Below the pieces are notes generated by a model. It ran no database searches, was not told the origin of the DNA, and saw nothing but the letters and a program-made list of their open reading frames with translations. A stretch of 42,160 nucleotides of DNA, from assembly GCA_015057315.1 (NCBI GenBank), contig SVER01000030.1, forward strand, positions 1 to 42,160, read 5' to 3'. This document shows, piece after piece, positions 33,135-41,904 of the stretch (its first letter is position 1; every line of letters starts with the position of its first letter). The DNA is from Pseudobutyrivibrio ruminis (GTDB lineage: Bacteria; Bacillota; Clostridia; Lachnospirales; Lachnospiraceae). A program made the translations under genes and the position numbers.

Positions 33135-33827
33135 TTATGCCTTCTTTATCTTCAGTGATTTCAAATACTCTTTGTGTTCAGCTGTTACTCTATAACTTTC
33201 TATGGACTTTTGTATTGCTTTGTTGTGAGTCCATACATCCAAAGTTTTGTTTTCAATGTAAGGAATTGTCTTATCATATTGCTTGGCAAGTGCTGTTGCA
33301 AAATACCAGGCGATTGCCATGTTAATATAATATTCATCAGATTTGATATCTGATACCAACTTAAGATAGCCTTCATCAAAATCACCATCTAAGAAATGAG
33401 ACATAAAGGTAACTATTGCAAATCTCACTGTATAGATATCATCTGATTTAATCCATTTGTTAAGATATGGCAAAAGCTTCTCATGGTTCTTTTTAAAACA
33501 CTTAGGTGACATCTGATCACAGGTAGCCCAATTGTCTACAAATGGAAGAAACCTCTCAAGCTTTCCTATGCATTCATCAAAATCCTTTATCTCAGAAAGA
33601 ATAAATGCATGTAGCTGATTTTCATCAAAATACTTGTGTGGCAAATCAGCTAAGAAATCATCCACATCCTGTCGCTTACTATAATCCTTAGCAAGCTTTC
33701 TAAGAACAGGAGTCCTTACACCGATGGCTGTATTTGCCTCTATGGTAGGTGTTAGCTTGCTTTGAAAATCTCTGTACTTAACATCCTGATTTGCAAATAA
33801 ATCTTTTCTGATTTCATCTACTATCAT
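33135..33827 (-). CDS. DNA alkylation repair protein, AlkD-like
   Basis: 230 residues of HEAT-like helical repeats with the family features GVRTPVLRKLAK, then FLPFVDNWATCDQM, and VWTHNKAIQKSIES near the end. AlkD excises N3- and N7-alkylpurines without flipping the base. The D and W residues in VDNWATCD are those expected for DNA contact. It starts 11 nt after the transporter gene. Confidence 0.9.
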   Translation of the reverse strand: MIVDEIRKDLFANQDVKYRDFQSKLTPTIEANTAIGVRTPVLRKLAKDYSKRQDVDDFLADLPHKYFDENQLHAFILSEIKDFDECIGKLERFLPFVDNWATCDQMSPKCFKKNHEKLLPYLNKWIKSDDIYTVRFAIVTFMSHFLDGDFDEGYLKLVSDIKSDEYYINMAIAWYFATALAKQYDKTIPYIENKTLDVWTHNKAIQKSIESYRVTAEHKEYLKSLKIKKA

Positions 33828-33838
33828 TGCTTTTTCCC

Positions 33839-35209
33839 TTACATGCTGATAATTCCAAACACGTTTAGTATAGCACTAACTAGAATAATAACAACAAATA
33901 ATGGGCACAAGAATCTAATCATAAATGAGAAAACAGCCTTTCTCTTAAATGGATGATTTTCCTGCTCTACCTCAGCTTCTATCTTTTCAACAGTAATAAA
34001 CTTAGTAACCAGAATGCATGTAGCAAGTGCTGCTATTGGCATCATTACAGAATTTGTAAGGAAATCAAAGAAGTCCAAAAACTGCATGCCGATGAGTCTA
34101 ACATTAGAAAGTGGTCCATTTCCAAGTGATGACAAGCTTCCTAAAATAATCATTATAATGGCCATTACGTTTGTTCCAAACTTTCTGCTCCAGCCAAACT
34201 CATCTGAAAATGTGGAAACAGCACTTTCTGTAAGTGCGATAGCGCTAGTTACAGCAGCAAATAATACAAGTGCAAAAAACAGAATTCCGATGATTCTACC
34301 AAAGCCCATGCTTGCAAAAATCTTTGGCATTGTAATAAACATAAGGGATGGACCAGCGTTAAGTGTGCTCTGGTCTCCACCTGAAAAAGCAAATACAGCC
34401 GGGATAATCATAAGGCTGGCCATAATGGCGATTGCTGTATCAAAAATCTCTACCTGCTCTGTTGACTCTTCTATGCTGACTTCCTTCTTAATATAAGAAC
34501 CAAATGTAATAAGAATACCCATGGCAATTGAAAGCGAATAAAACATCTGTCCCATTGCTGTAACAATTGTCATGATTGAGAAATCCTTAAAGTTAGGAAT
34601 GAACAAGTACTTCACTCCACTAAGTGCCCCTGGTCTTGTAACTGAATATCCGCAGATAATCACTGCAAGCACCACAAGAATAGGCATTACGAACTTTGAC
34701 ACACGCTCTATTCCATTCTCAACACCCATATAAATAACAAGAAGAACAAGTATCGCAAATACGATAAACCAAAGCTCAGGTCCATAGGCATCTGTAATAA
34801 AATCAGTAAAGAAAGAATCAGATGCAACCACAGTGGCATCACTTCTTATATACTCAAACAAATACTTACACACCCATCCACCGATTACCGAATAGTATGG
34901 AACAATAAGAATTGGGATGATAGCATTTATCCAACCTCCGATTTTCATAAGAGGCGAATTGTTACTAAGCTGATTAAAAGCTCCTACCGGGCTCTTTTGT
35001 GTATTCCTACCAATGGCAGTCTCAGCCACAATCATAGTGTAGCCAAATGTTAGCGCCAATATGATATATACAATAAGAAAGATTCCTCCACCATATTTAG
35101 CACATAGATAAGGGAATCTCCAGATATTTCCCAAGCCTACTGATGCTCCAGCAGCTGATAATACAAAGCCAATCTTTCCAGAAAAGCTTCCTCGTTTAAC
35201 CTTATTCAA
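33839..35209 (-). CDS. Neurotransmitter:sodium symporter (NSS) family transporter
   Basis: 456 residues, about eleven membrane segments. The unwound helix 1 motif GASVGLGNIWRFPYL, followed by YGGGIFLIVY, defines the LeuT/NSS fold; GQMFYSLSIAMG is the helix 6 region. It imports an amino acid or similar compound with sodium. The TTG start has GGAGGAG 7 nt upstream. A possible promoter is TTGATA, 17 bp, TTTAAC, just past the upstream terminator. Confidence 0.93.
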   Translation of the reverse strand: MNKVKRGSFSGKIGFVLSAAGASVGLGNIWRFPYLCAKYGGGIFLIVYIILALTFGYTMIVAETAIGRNTQKSPVGAFNQLSNNSPLMKIGGWINAIIPILIVPYYSVIGGWVCKYLFEYIRSDATVVASDSFFTDFITDAYGPELWFIVFAILVLLVIYMGVENGIERVSKFVMPILVVLAVIICGYSVTRPGALSGVKYLFIPNFKDFSIMTIVTAMGQMFYSLSIAMGILITFGSYIKKEVSIEESTEQVEIFDTAIAIMASLMIIPAVFAFSGGDQSTLNAGPSLMFITMPKIFASMGFGRIIGILFFALVLFAAVTSAIALTESAVSTFSDEFGWSRKFGTNVMAIIMIILGSLSSLGNGPLSNVRLIGMQFLDFFDFLTNSVMMPIAALATCILVTKFITVEKIEAEVEQENHPFKRKAVFSFMIRFLCPLFVVIILVSAILNVFGIISM

Positions 35210-35273
35210 AATAATACTCCTCCATATTGCTTTAATACTTTAAGCTGTTAAATTACGCATACTGTAGTATATC

Positions 35274-35308
35274 AAAAAAAATTGCTTCAAGAAAGTCTCT
35301 TGAAGCAA
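35274..35308 (-). terminator. Terminator after the 35310-35789 gene
   Basis: An 11-bp stem TTGCTTCAAGA/TCTTGAAGCAA (35282-35292 with 35298-35308) followed on the minus strand by eight T. Confidence 0.92.
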
Positions 35309-35309
35309 T

Positions 35310-35789
35310 TTAAAGCTTTAGCTTGCTTTTTATCCTGTTCAATCTGCCATCACACTCATGATATACTGGATTCAATGGCCATGGCATAAGCTCTATGTAT
35401 TCTCTATCATCCACACTCAGCTCTTGCAAAGCCTTTAAGAATTCCTCATCCTTTTTATACAAAAGCTTTCCGAATTCACACTTAACATACTGCTTTTTGG
35501 AATTATCTACAGTCTTAGTCACTCTCCTAAAGCTAATCCTACCAAAGCTGTCCTGCTCCTTTACAAAGGATGCTATGTCTTTTGTTTGCTTTGGCTCCTC
35601 CAGACAGATTTTCCCTGTGTTTACAAAATGCTCCCACATATAGCCTGCAATCTTTTCCCTGGGGATAGGATAATCCAAATTATCAGCTATCTGGGATATG
35701 GAATAGCCAAGGTCTGCAAGATGACGCACTGCCCCACCTGCCGCAGCATCATTTATGAAATTCGATAATGCCTTATTAAACTCTTTCAT
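35310..35789 (-). CDS. Uncharacterised protein with HTH-like N-terminus
   Basis: 159 residues. The N-terminal part (VRHLADLGYSISQIADNLDY) looks like a helix-turn-helix, but the remainder (FVKEQDSFGRISFRRVTK, MPWPLNPVYHECDGRLN) is not familiar. The start overlaps the end of the upstream membrane-protein gene by 14 nt, so they are co-translated. A DNA-binding function is possible, not shown. Confidence 0.7.
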   Translation of the reverse strand: MKEFNKALSNFINDAAAGGAVRHLADLGYSISQIADNLDYPIPREKIAGYMWEHFVNTGKICLEEPKQTKDIASFVKEQDSFGRISFRRVTKTVDNSKKQYVKCEFGKLLYKKDEEFLKALQELSVDDREYIELMPWPLNPVYHECDGRLNRIKSKLKL

Positions 35790-36516
35790 TTTTATTTCTA
35801 TTTTTTATAATACAAAGTTTTTCCTTACAATTTGAACACTGCAAATGTTTATTACTTCCAAACCAAAAATTTTCAGGATGTTTTGCATAACCCACTTCCC
35901 ATTTGATAAGTACGATAAGTGCTGTAAAAAACAAGCTCCAGGAAAAGAAATTTTTGATAAAAAGCATTGGGGTAAACATCATAAAATATCCCCAGTCATA
36001 GATTCTGCAATTAATACAGCATTTATTATGCATCATAAAGGTTTGAAATGGACAGAAAAACAGTATGCAAATATAATCGCTTAAGTAAAAGAACACAGTC
36101 AGCATCAGCATATCTGCTACAGTTATTATTTTAAACAGATATAACAGGGCAAATACAGCATTAAAGCTAAGCCAAACCAACATCACAAACCATGCTTTTA
36201 CATTCATCTGTTGAATGAATTCTAATAACTCCAGACGAGAATATCCTTCCACCTCTTCAAAGCCTTTTATATTTCCTTTGCGATATGCCATTGATAAATA
36301 TTTATGTGGGATGATATGCTGCAGCATCATAATCATAAATATTGCCCATAATACATGAAGAGGGCTGATTCCATATTCAGATATTCCAAATGTAAATTCA
36401 TGTGTCATGAACTCTACAAGTACATCTTTATGTAAAATGTAAACTGAAAATATAAACAGAAAAACTATCAGCCTAAATCCAAAATTTATAAGGGCTCTTT
36501 TCATCATTCTTGTCAT
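35776..36516 (-). CDS. Polytopic membrane protein with C-terminal cysteine pairs
   Basis: 246 residues, about six membrane segments. Between helices 5 and 6 is KCCINCRIYDWGY, and after the last helix a cytosolic LQCSNCKEKLC, together suggestive of metal (zinc-ribbon-like) binding or redox pairs. The family is not recognised. GAGGTGAT, a nearly complete anti-SD match, precedes the ATG by 5 nt. Confidence 0.72.
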   Translation of the reverse strand: MTRMMKRALINFGFRLIVFLFIFSVYILHKDVLVEFMTHEFTFGISEYGISPLHVLWAIFMIMMLQHIIPHKYLSMAYRKGNIKGFEEVEGYSRLELLEFIQQMNVKAWFVMLVWLSFNAVFALLYLFKIITVADMLMLTVFFYLSDYICILFFCPFQTFMMHNKCCINCRIYDWGYFMMFTPMLFIKNFFSWSLFFTALIVLIKWEVGYAKHPENFWFGSNKHLQCSNCKEKLCIIKNRNKNERV

Positions 36517-36604
36517 TACAAATCACCTCATGCATATTCTAATACATAAGTTTTAAGAATGTTTATTTTTCATAATCATTTAACAATATTCTAAAATATA
36601 GTAG

Positions 36605-36610
36605 TATAAT
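36605..36610 (+). promoter_or_regulatory. -10 element of the HAD gene promoter
   Basis: TATAAT 37 bp before the start codon. The best -35 (TTAACA at 36580-36585) has a 19-bp spacer, so this promoter is only moderately supported. Confidence 0.4.
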
Positions 36611-36646
36611 TTTGTTTGATATATCTTTCTACCAAAGGAGAATACT

Positions 36647-37393
36647 ATGAAATACAAAAATTATATCTTTGATTTATACGGAACACTTATAGACATACAT
36701 ACTGACGAGAATGAAATGATGCTTTGGGAGTTTATGGTAGATTACCTTAAAAAACATTTCGGTAATATTACAATTCCTGAAAAGCTTAAGGATGATTATA
36801 TTAGAATTTGCGCGGAAGAAACTGATAAGCTTGCTGCAAAAAATGGCAGCTGCTACCCTGAAATTAAGATTGAATGGGTATGGCAACGATTAATTGGCTG
36901 TGATTGCAGCGATGATGAAATGCGTGCCCTTTGCGTAGCTTTTAGAGAGAAGTCCCGCAAGAAGCTTGTTTGCTATAAGAATGTTCACAAGGTTCTTTCT
37001 GAAATCAAATCAGCTGGCCGCCATATTTATCTTCTCTCAAACGCACAGCGTCTTTTCACTGAAAAGGAACTGGATGATACAGGCCTCACTGAATATTTTG
37101 ATGATATATTTATATCTTCTGATATGGGAATAAAAAAGCCCGATGCTGCCTTCATTAATAGCTTAATAAAAAAGCATGGGCTCATAAAATCTGAAACTGT
37201 TATGGTTGGAAATGAAATCAAGGCAGACATCGGCTCTGCCATTGCCGCTGGTGTAGATGGCATCTACCTAAACACCTACCACCACACCCAAAAGGAGCTG
37301 GATACCGACTTGGCTACTTGCGGATATGATAATTCTAATATAGGGCTTACTATCATTGATGACGGGGATGATTGCTTTAAATCGGTGATTTAA
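36647..37393 (+). CDS. HAD-superfamily hydrolase
   Basis: 248 residues, the only clear plus-strand protein gene. HAD motif I is FDLYGTLID (tyrosine in place of the usual second Asp), motif II LLSNAQ, motif III lysine in IKKPDAAF, motif IV VGNEIKADIGSA. A helical cap lies between I and II. Having Tyr where the general acid Asp normally sits suggests altered catalysis (many HADs with DLYGTL still act as phosphatases). AAAGGAG is 6 nt upstream of the ATG. Confidence 0.88.
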   Translation: MKYKNYIFDLYGTLIDIHTDENEMMLWEFMVDYLKKHFGNITIPEKLKDDYIRICAEETDKLAAKNGSCYPEIKIEWVWQRLIGCDCSDDEMRALCVAFREKSRKKLVCYKNVHKVLSEIKSAGRHIYLLSNAQRLFTEKELDDTGLTEYFDDIFISSDMGIKKPDAAFINSLIKKHGLIKSETVMVGNEIKADIGSAIAAGVDGIYLNTYHHTQKELDTDLATCGYDNSNIGLTIIDDGDDCFKSVI

Positions 37394-37403
37394 TCACCGA
37401 TTT
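37379..37403. terminator. Bidirectional hairpin between convergent genes
   Basis: Perfect 11-bp inverted repeat AAATCGGTGAT/ATCACCGATTT with a 3-nt loop; the HAD stop codon lies in the loop. U-tracts are short on both strands, but it separates convergent transcription. Confidence 0.6.
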
Positions 37404-37417
37404 AGCTACGATACCCA

Positions 37418-37741
37418 TCAAATTTCATCATTCCTATTCTGAAGCGTATGTAGAAAACGTCTAATTTCCATTATCTTCTGGCCATCTTCTTCCAAAACAA
37501 CATAATAGACAATATAATTATTGACGTATATTCGATAATAAGGATTCTTCCTATCTTTCTTTGATTTCACTGGCTCATAGCTCTCTGGATTGTTGAGTCT
37601 GTTTCTAATAGCAATTTCAACATCATCTAGAAGGGAATTTGCTGCATCAATATCATTTAATTGAAATGCAATATAGGTTACTGCCAAATCCAATTCTTGT
37701 TTAAAAAGAGGTAAATATCTTAAGCTGTACTTATCTTGCAT
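37418..37741 (-). CDS. RelE/ParE-type toxin
   Basis: 107 residues with the family pattern: N-terminal YLPLFKQELDLAVTYI helix, central NPYYRIYVNNYIVYYVV strands, C-terminal IMEIRRFLHTLQNR. It is either a ribosome-dependent mRNase (RelE) or gyrase poison (ParE); sequence alone does not decide. The ATG overlaps the antitoxin end by 11 nt. Confidence 0.9.
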   Translation of the reverse strand: MQDKYSLRYLPLFKQELDLAVTYIAFQLNDIDAANSLLDDVEIAIRNRLNNPESYEPVKSKKDRKNPYYRIYVNNYIVYYVVLEEDGQKIMEIRRFLHTLQNRNDEI

Positions 37742-37991
37742 TTATTTTACTCCTCAGACTATCGAAAATTTCGTCATGTGTTAGTCTATCAGTTGTAGAT
37801 TCAGCAGCTGCATCCGCAACATCCATAACAAATTCTTCTGGAGCACTAAGTCTAGAATATGTTTCCATACTTAAAACAACCATGGCACCATACCCATTTT
37901 TAGTCAAGAAGATTGGCTCTCCTTTCTGAACTTCTTTTTCTATATCTGTGAATTTATTACGTAAATCTGAAACAGGTCTAATTTGAATCAT
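37731..37991 (-). CDS. Phd/YefM-family antitoxin
   Basis: 86 residues: N-terminal DNA-binding Phd fold (IRPVSDLRNKFTDIEKEV, then PIFLTKNGYGAMVVLS), C-terminal toxin-binding tail. AAGGAGG lies 5 nt before the ATG. It should repress its own promoter through the repeats just upstream. Confidence 0.93.
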   Translation of the reverse strand: MIQIRPVSDLRNKFTDIEKEVQKGEPIFLTKNGYGAMVVLSMETYSRLSAPEEFVMDVADAAAESTTDRLTHDEIFDSLRSKINAR

Positions 37992-38007
37992 AAAAACCTC
38001 CTTAACC

Positions 38008-38037
38008 TATCATAACTTTATCATAATTATATCATCA
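38008..38037. promoter_or_regulatory. Toxin-antitoxin operator: three direct repeats at 11-bp spacing
   Basis: TATCATAA at 38008 and 38019, TATCATCA at 38030 (plus strand), each 11 bp apart, so on the same helix face. A TATAAT-like -10 on the minus strand overlaps. Phd/YefM proteins bind such tandem sites to autoregulate. Confidence 0.6.
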
Positions 38038-38173
38038 TATATAACACTTGCATAGACAAATTCTATATAAACTGCCTATAAAATCATTCTTTTAAAGCTT
38101 TCGCATATATAATCGCATACAGTTTCTTATAGTCCAAAATGATTCATTCTCCTTTAACAGGTAAGCCTGAAAG

Positions 38174-38956
38174 TTATTTTCTGTTACATTCTATCCACGA
38201 TACAGCAAAATCTACTAATTCACGTTGGTTCATCAGCTTTATGTCAGCATTGCCCACTTTTACCTTACATGTAGTACAGGCTACTTCAAATGCCCTTCCT
38301 ATATCTTTGAAGTCCTCTCCATCAACATACAATGTTTCATAAGCTTTCCAGACACGAACACCATTCTCCATGACTGCACTGTGTTCAATGCAGGTATGTT
38401 TGCTTGAGTATTCTGCACGCGCATCCGCTAAATGAATGGAAGTATTCTTATCATAATCAACTCCAATCAGTAAAACTTTCCCATCGAGTTTATAAAGCCT
38501 CCCAATTGGTGATGAGTCTCCAAATATATTTGAAAGATCATGATTCTCAGTTAAATACTTAGCATTCTTTCCCCAAGCCGCAACAGATCTGGCAGGATGG
38601 TCACTCCTTAATGTTCCAGGCCATGAACGGAACATTTCGGCAACCGCACCCATAGTGTTTGTCGGAGTAATCGCCTTATCATATGCTGGCCAGTTTTCGC
38701 GAATTGTATCCCAGTCAGCCTCATCTGCATCCCAATGAACTCCTGTTTCCGGATCAAGGTTTTTCCATGACTGTGTAGGCATCATAATAGTTCCATTCTG
38801 CCCCACAACATCAATCAAAGCTTCAATAATAGTCTGTGCACCACCACATACATATCCAATCTGTCCAAGTGATGTATGTACCATTACTGAATCACCATTC
38901 TGGAGCCCAACACTTTTTAATGCACTTACTATATCTGATTTAATGATAGTCTTCAT
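38174..38956 (-). CDS. AAC(3)-family aminoglycoside N-acetyltransferase-like protein
   Basis: 260 residues of the AAC(3)/YokD family: MVHTSLGQIGYVCGGAQTII, MMPTQSW, then LRSDHPARSVAAWG with the conserved catalytic His, and GVDYDKNTSIHLAD. Members acetylate the 3-amino group of aminoglycosides, but many genomic homologues have unknown substrates. AGGGAG precedes the ATG. Whether it gives resistance is not readable. Confidence 0.88.
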   Translation of the reverse strand: MKTIIKSDIVSALKSVGLQNGDSVMVHTSLGQIGYVCGGAQTIIEALIDVVGQNGTIMMPTQSWKNLDPETGVHWDADEADWDTIRENWPAYDKAITPTNTMGAVAEMFRSWPGTLRSDHPARSVAAWGKNAKYLTENHDLSNIFGDSSPIGRLYKLDGKVLLIGVDYDKNTSIHLADARAEYSSKHTCIEHSAVMENGVRVWKAYETLYVDGEDFKDIGRAFEVACTTCKVKVGNADIKLMNQRELVDFAVSWIECNRK

Positions 38957-39067
38957 ACTCTTCTCCCTTATTAGACATTTTAAACTGAGATGATAACGCT
39001 CTATCGTTCATCCCGACAAATCCGAATTCTTAAAGATGAGTAATAGGTAAATCCAAATACTCCGAAA

Positions 39068-39853
39068 CTATATCAGCTGCAATTCAGCTAAAGAAATATA
39101 GTGTTTAACCATAAAGTTATCTGGAGCATTTTCCATAAGCATCTTCATATGTTCCTCGTTCCATGCAGCAAGCTGTTTATCATTCATAGCAGCTCCAACT
39201 CCTCGACATGCGCGCATACGTCCATGCCAACCTTCTTGCGAAAAAGGAACATCAACACGAAATTCCATGCGATTAACGATATTAAAGAATTGCAAAAGCT
39301 CATCCGGAACATACACCGGTTTCACTGTATCACCGTAACTGGACCAATTTGGATTATACTTTAAAATAATCTCTTCGCTCTTACCAGCAATTAGATCTTC
39401 ATATGGTAACCATCCCATATATAATATTAAAAACTTTCCATTAGGCTTTAACATCTTAGCAAACTTAGGTGCAATCACTTTAGCATCTAAATACCAAATA
39501 CACTGACAAGCGGTAATTACATCAAAAGTCCCATCCGGATAGTCCACATTCTCTGCTGGACATGTGAAAAAATCGATATCCATACCTGCCTCAGTAGCCA
39601 GTCTTTTGGCCTGAAGGATCTGTTTTTCTGTTATATCTGTTCCGACCCATTTCGCGCCGTAACGATACATGTTTCGTGGCAACACTCCAGTGCCAGTTCC
39701 AACATCCAAGATATGTTGTCCATCCTTACAAAGCCCCAAATCTAAAATAGTCTGATAGAACTCCTGGGGATAAATGTCTCTGTATTTTGCATAATCTTCA
39801 GATGTATTCCCCCATTCGAAGGCATTGCCATTGTCTATGTCATTAATTATCAT
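39068..39853 (-). CDS. Class I SAM-dependent methyltransferase
   Basis: 261 residues, with SAM-binding motif ILDVGTGTGVLPRNM, acidic VGTDIT, and YPDGTFDVITACQCIWYLD. Substrate unknown. AGGGGG precedes the ATG, 17 nt after the TSUP gene, so the two are probably one transcript. Confidence 0.9.
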   Translation of the reverse strand: MIINDIDNGNAFEWGNTSEDYAKYRDIYPQEFYQTILDLGLCKDGQHILDVGTGTGVLPRNMYRYGAKWVGTDITEKQILQAKRLATEAGMDIDFFTCPAENVDYPDGTFDVITACQCIWYLDAKVIAPKFAKMLKPNGKFLILYMGWLPYEDLIAGKSEEIILKYNPNWSSYGDTVKPVYVPDELLQFFNIVNRMEFRVDVPFSQEGWHGRMRACRGVGAAMNDKQLAAWNEEHMKMLMENAPDNFMVKHYISLAELQLI

Positions 39854-39870
39854 ATTATCCCCCCTCTTAA

Positions 39871-40587
39871 CTACAAATTCATTACAACCAAAAACACCCC
39901 TGATATTACCAAAAGAACTATAACAATCTTTTTTACAACTCTTTCATCCAAGACTTTTGAACTCTCCATTCCAGCAAACAATCCAATAATCATGAACGGA
40001 ATAAGGATTGCTGTTTGTTTCAATGAATTAAGCGTAAATACTCCAAGCAAATAATATGTAAAGATTCTTACAGTATTTTCAACAATAAAAACCGCGCTTA
40101 TATTGGCTTTAAATTCATCCGTTGAATTAGTCACTCGCCCAACATAGGCAGCAAGCAACGCTCCTATCCCAAACAGGCCACATAATATACCAGACAGCAC
40201 GCCAATGATACCTAGTAAAAGATTAGAATCCTTTGCATTTGTACGTTGATATTCTCTAAAAAACATTTCAACAGCTATAAGAATAACAACTATTCCAAAG
40301 AACACTTTTAAATGCCTAACATCAACACTCTTTAGAAGGATTGCTCCCGGAATACTACCACCCAAAACCAACAATGCTAAAGGAATATAGACTTTTCTCT
40401 CAAGCTTATTACGATTCTTCCAAGTCAATATTAGATTTGTCGGATACCCAAGTAATAATTCCACTGGCGATATATTAACGTTTGCCACTCCAAATCCTAA
40501 AATAGATGTAAAGACTAATGTATTTGCAAAACCACAAAGTCCCTTTATAAAAAACGCACACAGCGTGGCTATTATCCACAAAATCAA
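39871..40587 (-). CDS. TSUP (TauE/SafE) family permease
   Basis: 238 residues, about eight membrane segments in two homologous halves, each with a GLCGFAN- or GLFGIGA-like motif. The family moves sulfite, sulfoacetate or other organic anions. The TTG start has AAGGGGG 8 nt upstream, and the stop codon of a glyoxalase remnant overlaps this start by 2 nt. Confidence 0.88.
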   Translation of the reverse strand: MILWIIATLCAFFIKGLCGFANTLVFTSILGFGVANVNISPVELLLGYPTNLILTWKNRNKLERKVYIPLALLVLGGSIPGAILLKSVDVRHLKVFFGIVVILIAVEMFFREYQRTNAKDSNLLLGIIGVLSGILCGLFGIGALLAAYVGRVTNSTDEFKANISAVFIVENTVRIFTYYLLGVFTLNSLKQTAILIPFMIIGLFAGMESSKVLDERVVKKIVIVLLVISGVFLVVMNL

Positions 40588-40715
40588 GTAATAATCCCCC
40601 TTATACGATTTAAATGCTTATCTGCATCCACCATGCCTGGATTAATCATTATTTCAAGTCGTGCCCCATCGTCAAATGAAATGAAATATGAACGAAAATC
40701 GTAAATTTTATAGTA
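40584..40715 (-). pseudogene. VOC/glyoxalase-family remnant
   Basis: A start-less open frame encodes DFRSYFISFDDGARLEIM, the central beta hairpin typical of VOC (glyoxalase-like) metalloenzymes, followed by 20 unrelated residues and TGA at 40584. The frame closes upstream at 40716, so the first half and the last third are missing. It sits in tight coupling with the TSUP gene. Confidence 0.6.
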
Positions 40716-40775
40716 TCAGTGTCCTATTATACCAAATATACTTTTTCCACGAAAGTACTCTAGTGTCCTTTTTTC

Positions 40776-41714
40776 TTATAGATTTCCCAATCCTCTTTGT
40801 CTTATTTCATCTAATTGCTCTGCACTCAGTGCCCCCGACTTGTAAAGTTTTAGATATTCATTTTCAATTGAGGAGTCAAAAATTAGAAGATCATCAGTAT
40901 TTATGGTCACTCTGACCCCATTCTCTACCAAGGTCTTAATTGGATGTGTTTTATAATCTTTAGCAAATCCTAGCATTACGTTGCTGCTGGGGCAGACATT
41001 AACCTGTATCTGATTATCAGCAAGAAATCTCATGGTTTCTTTGGATGTTGATGCATTAATTCCATGATGAACTTCTGACAGGTCTAAAGTCTCTACAGCC
41101 CTTCTAACATCCTCAGCCGAACCCGTTTCTCCAACATGCATCTTCTTGGTTAAATGGTACTTTTCAGCTTTCCTGTATAATGGTAAAAAAGCTTCGAATG
41201 GCTTTACATTTTCTCCTGCACATATATCAATTGCCTTGAAGTATCCCGCCTCGGCATATTTATCGAGCTCATCCGCCTCTTCTTCCACATTTCCAAAGGA
41301 GGGATATGTGAGCTCTGCTTCAAAGATACTATCAGGACAATATGATTTATGGAATCCTTCTATAAGCTCTCGAAACTCTTCTACTGTTCCTACCTGATTC
41401 ACTTCAGCGGTACCAAAATTCATTACAAGACGAGTTATGCTATTTCGCTTTGCCTCAGCAAAAGCACCTTCCCATCTAAGCAGCATATTTTTATAGCCAT
41501 CACATACAGGTTTTATATTTGACCTGAACCAATTCTGCATACCTTCTAAGCCATCAAGATGCTGTGGCGGCTCTGGAATGTTAACATGGAGGTGCTGCGC
41601 AAGCCACTCCCTTCTGCATCCTTTGGTTGAGTGATTATGTAGGTCACTTTTAGCTGTACCTAAAAGTTTGTTTATATCGTTTTCTTTTAAACCTTCTACA
41701 AAAATATTCTCCAC
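40776..41714 (-). CDS. Adenosine deaminase-like amidohydrolase
   Basis: 312 residues, metal-dependent TIM barrel of the adenosine deaminase family: SDLHNH, MHVGE (catalytic Glu), HHGI, NVCPSSN and TINTDD supply metal ligands and active-site residues. The natural substrate may be adenosine, adenine or a related purine; the smaller size and divergent N-terminus leave that open. The GTG start has GGAG 7 nt upstream. Confidence 0.85.
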   Translation of the reverse strand: MENIFVEGLKENDINKLLGTAKSDLHNHSTKGCRREWLAQHLHVNIPEPPQHLDGLEGMQNWFRSNIKPVCDGYKNMLLRWEGAFAEAKRNSITRLVMNFGTAEVNQVGTVEEFRELIEGFHKSYCPDSIFEAELTYPSFGNVEEEADELDKYAEAGYFKAIDICAGENVKPFEAFLPLYRKAEKYHLTKKMHVGETGSAEDVRRAVETLDLSEVHHGINASTSKETMRFLADNQIQVNVCPSSNVMLGFAKDYKTHPIKTLVENGVRVTINTDDLLIFDSSIENEYLKLYKSGALSAEQLDEIRQRGLGNL

Positions 41715-41749
41715 ACCAATTCTCCTTCTGAGTTTTTCGATATTGCAGT

Positions 41750-41886
41750 TTACCTGCTACGCACGTTAGAAAGCTCAGGACTACTGTATGCTGCTGGTGG
41801 CAACTTCGTCATTTCTTTCAAAAAATCCAAGTTTCAGTATCGCTCTACTCAAATATGATGTCTCAGGCGAAACAGGCAATTCTTTT
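41750..41886 (-). other. Intergenic stretch with two overlapping protein-like frames
   Basis: Two start-poor frames look coding by composition: LPVSPETSYLSRAILKLGFF (to a stop at 41781) and MTKLPPAAYSSPELSNVRSR (to a stop at 41750). They may be one decayed gene joined by a frameshift near 41820. Not recognised. Confidence 0.2.
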
Positions 41887-41904
41887 TAAATTTTCATAAT
41901 CAAT

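Noticed and set aside
34014..34496. Plus-strand 160-codon ORF inside the NSS transporter
   Set aside because: It is a shadow frame of a well-supported transporter with typical LeuT motifs and no upstream ribosome site on the plus strand.
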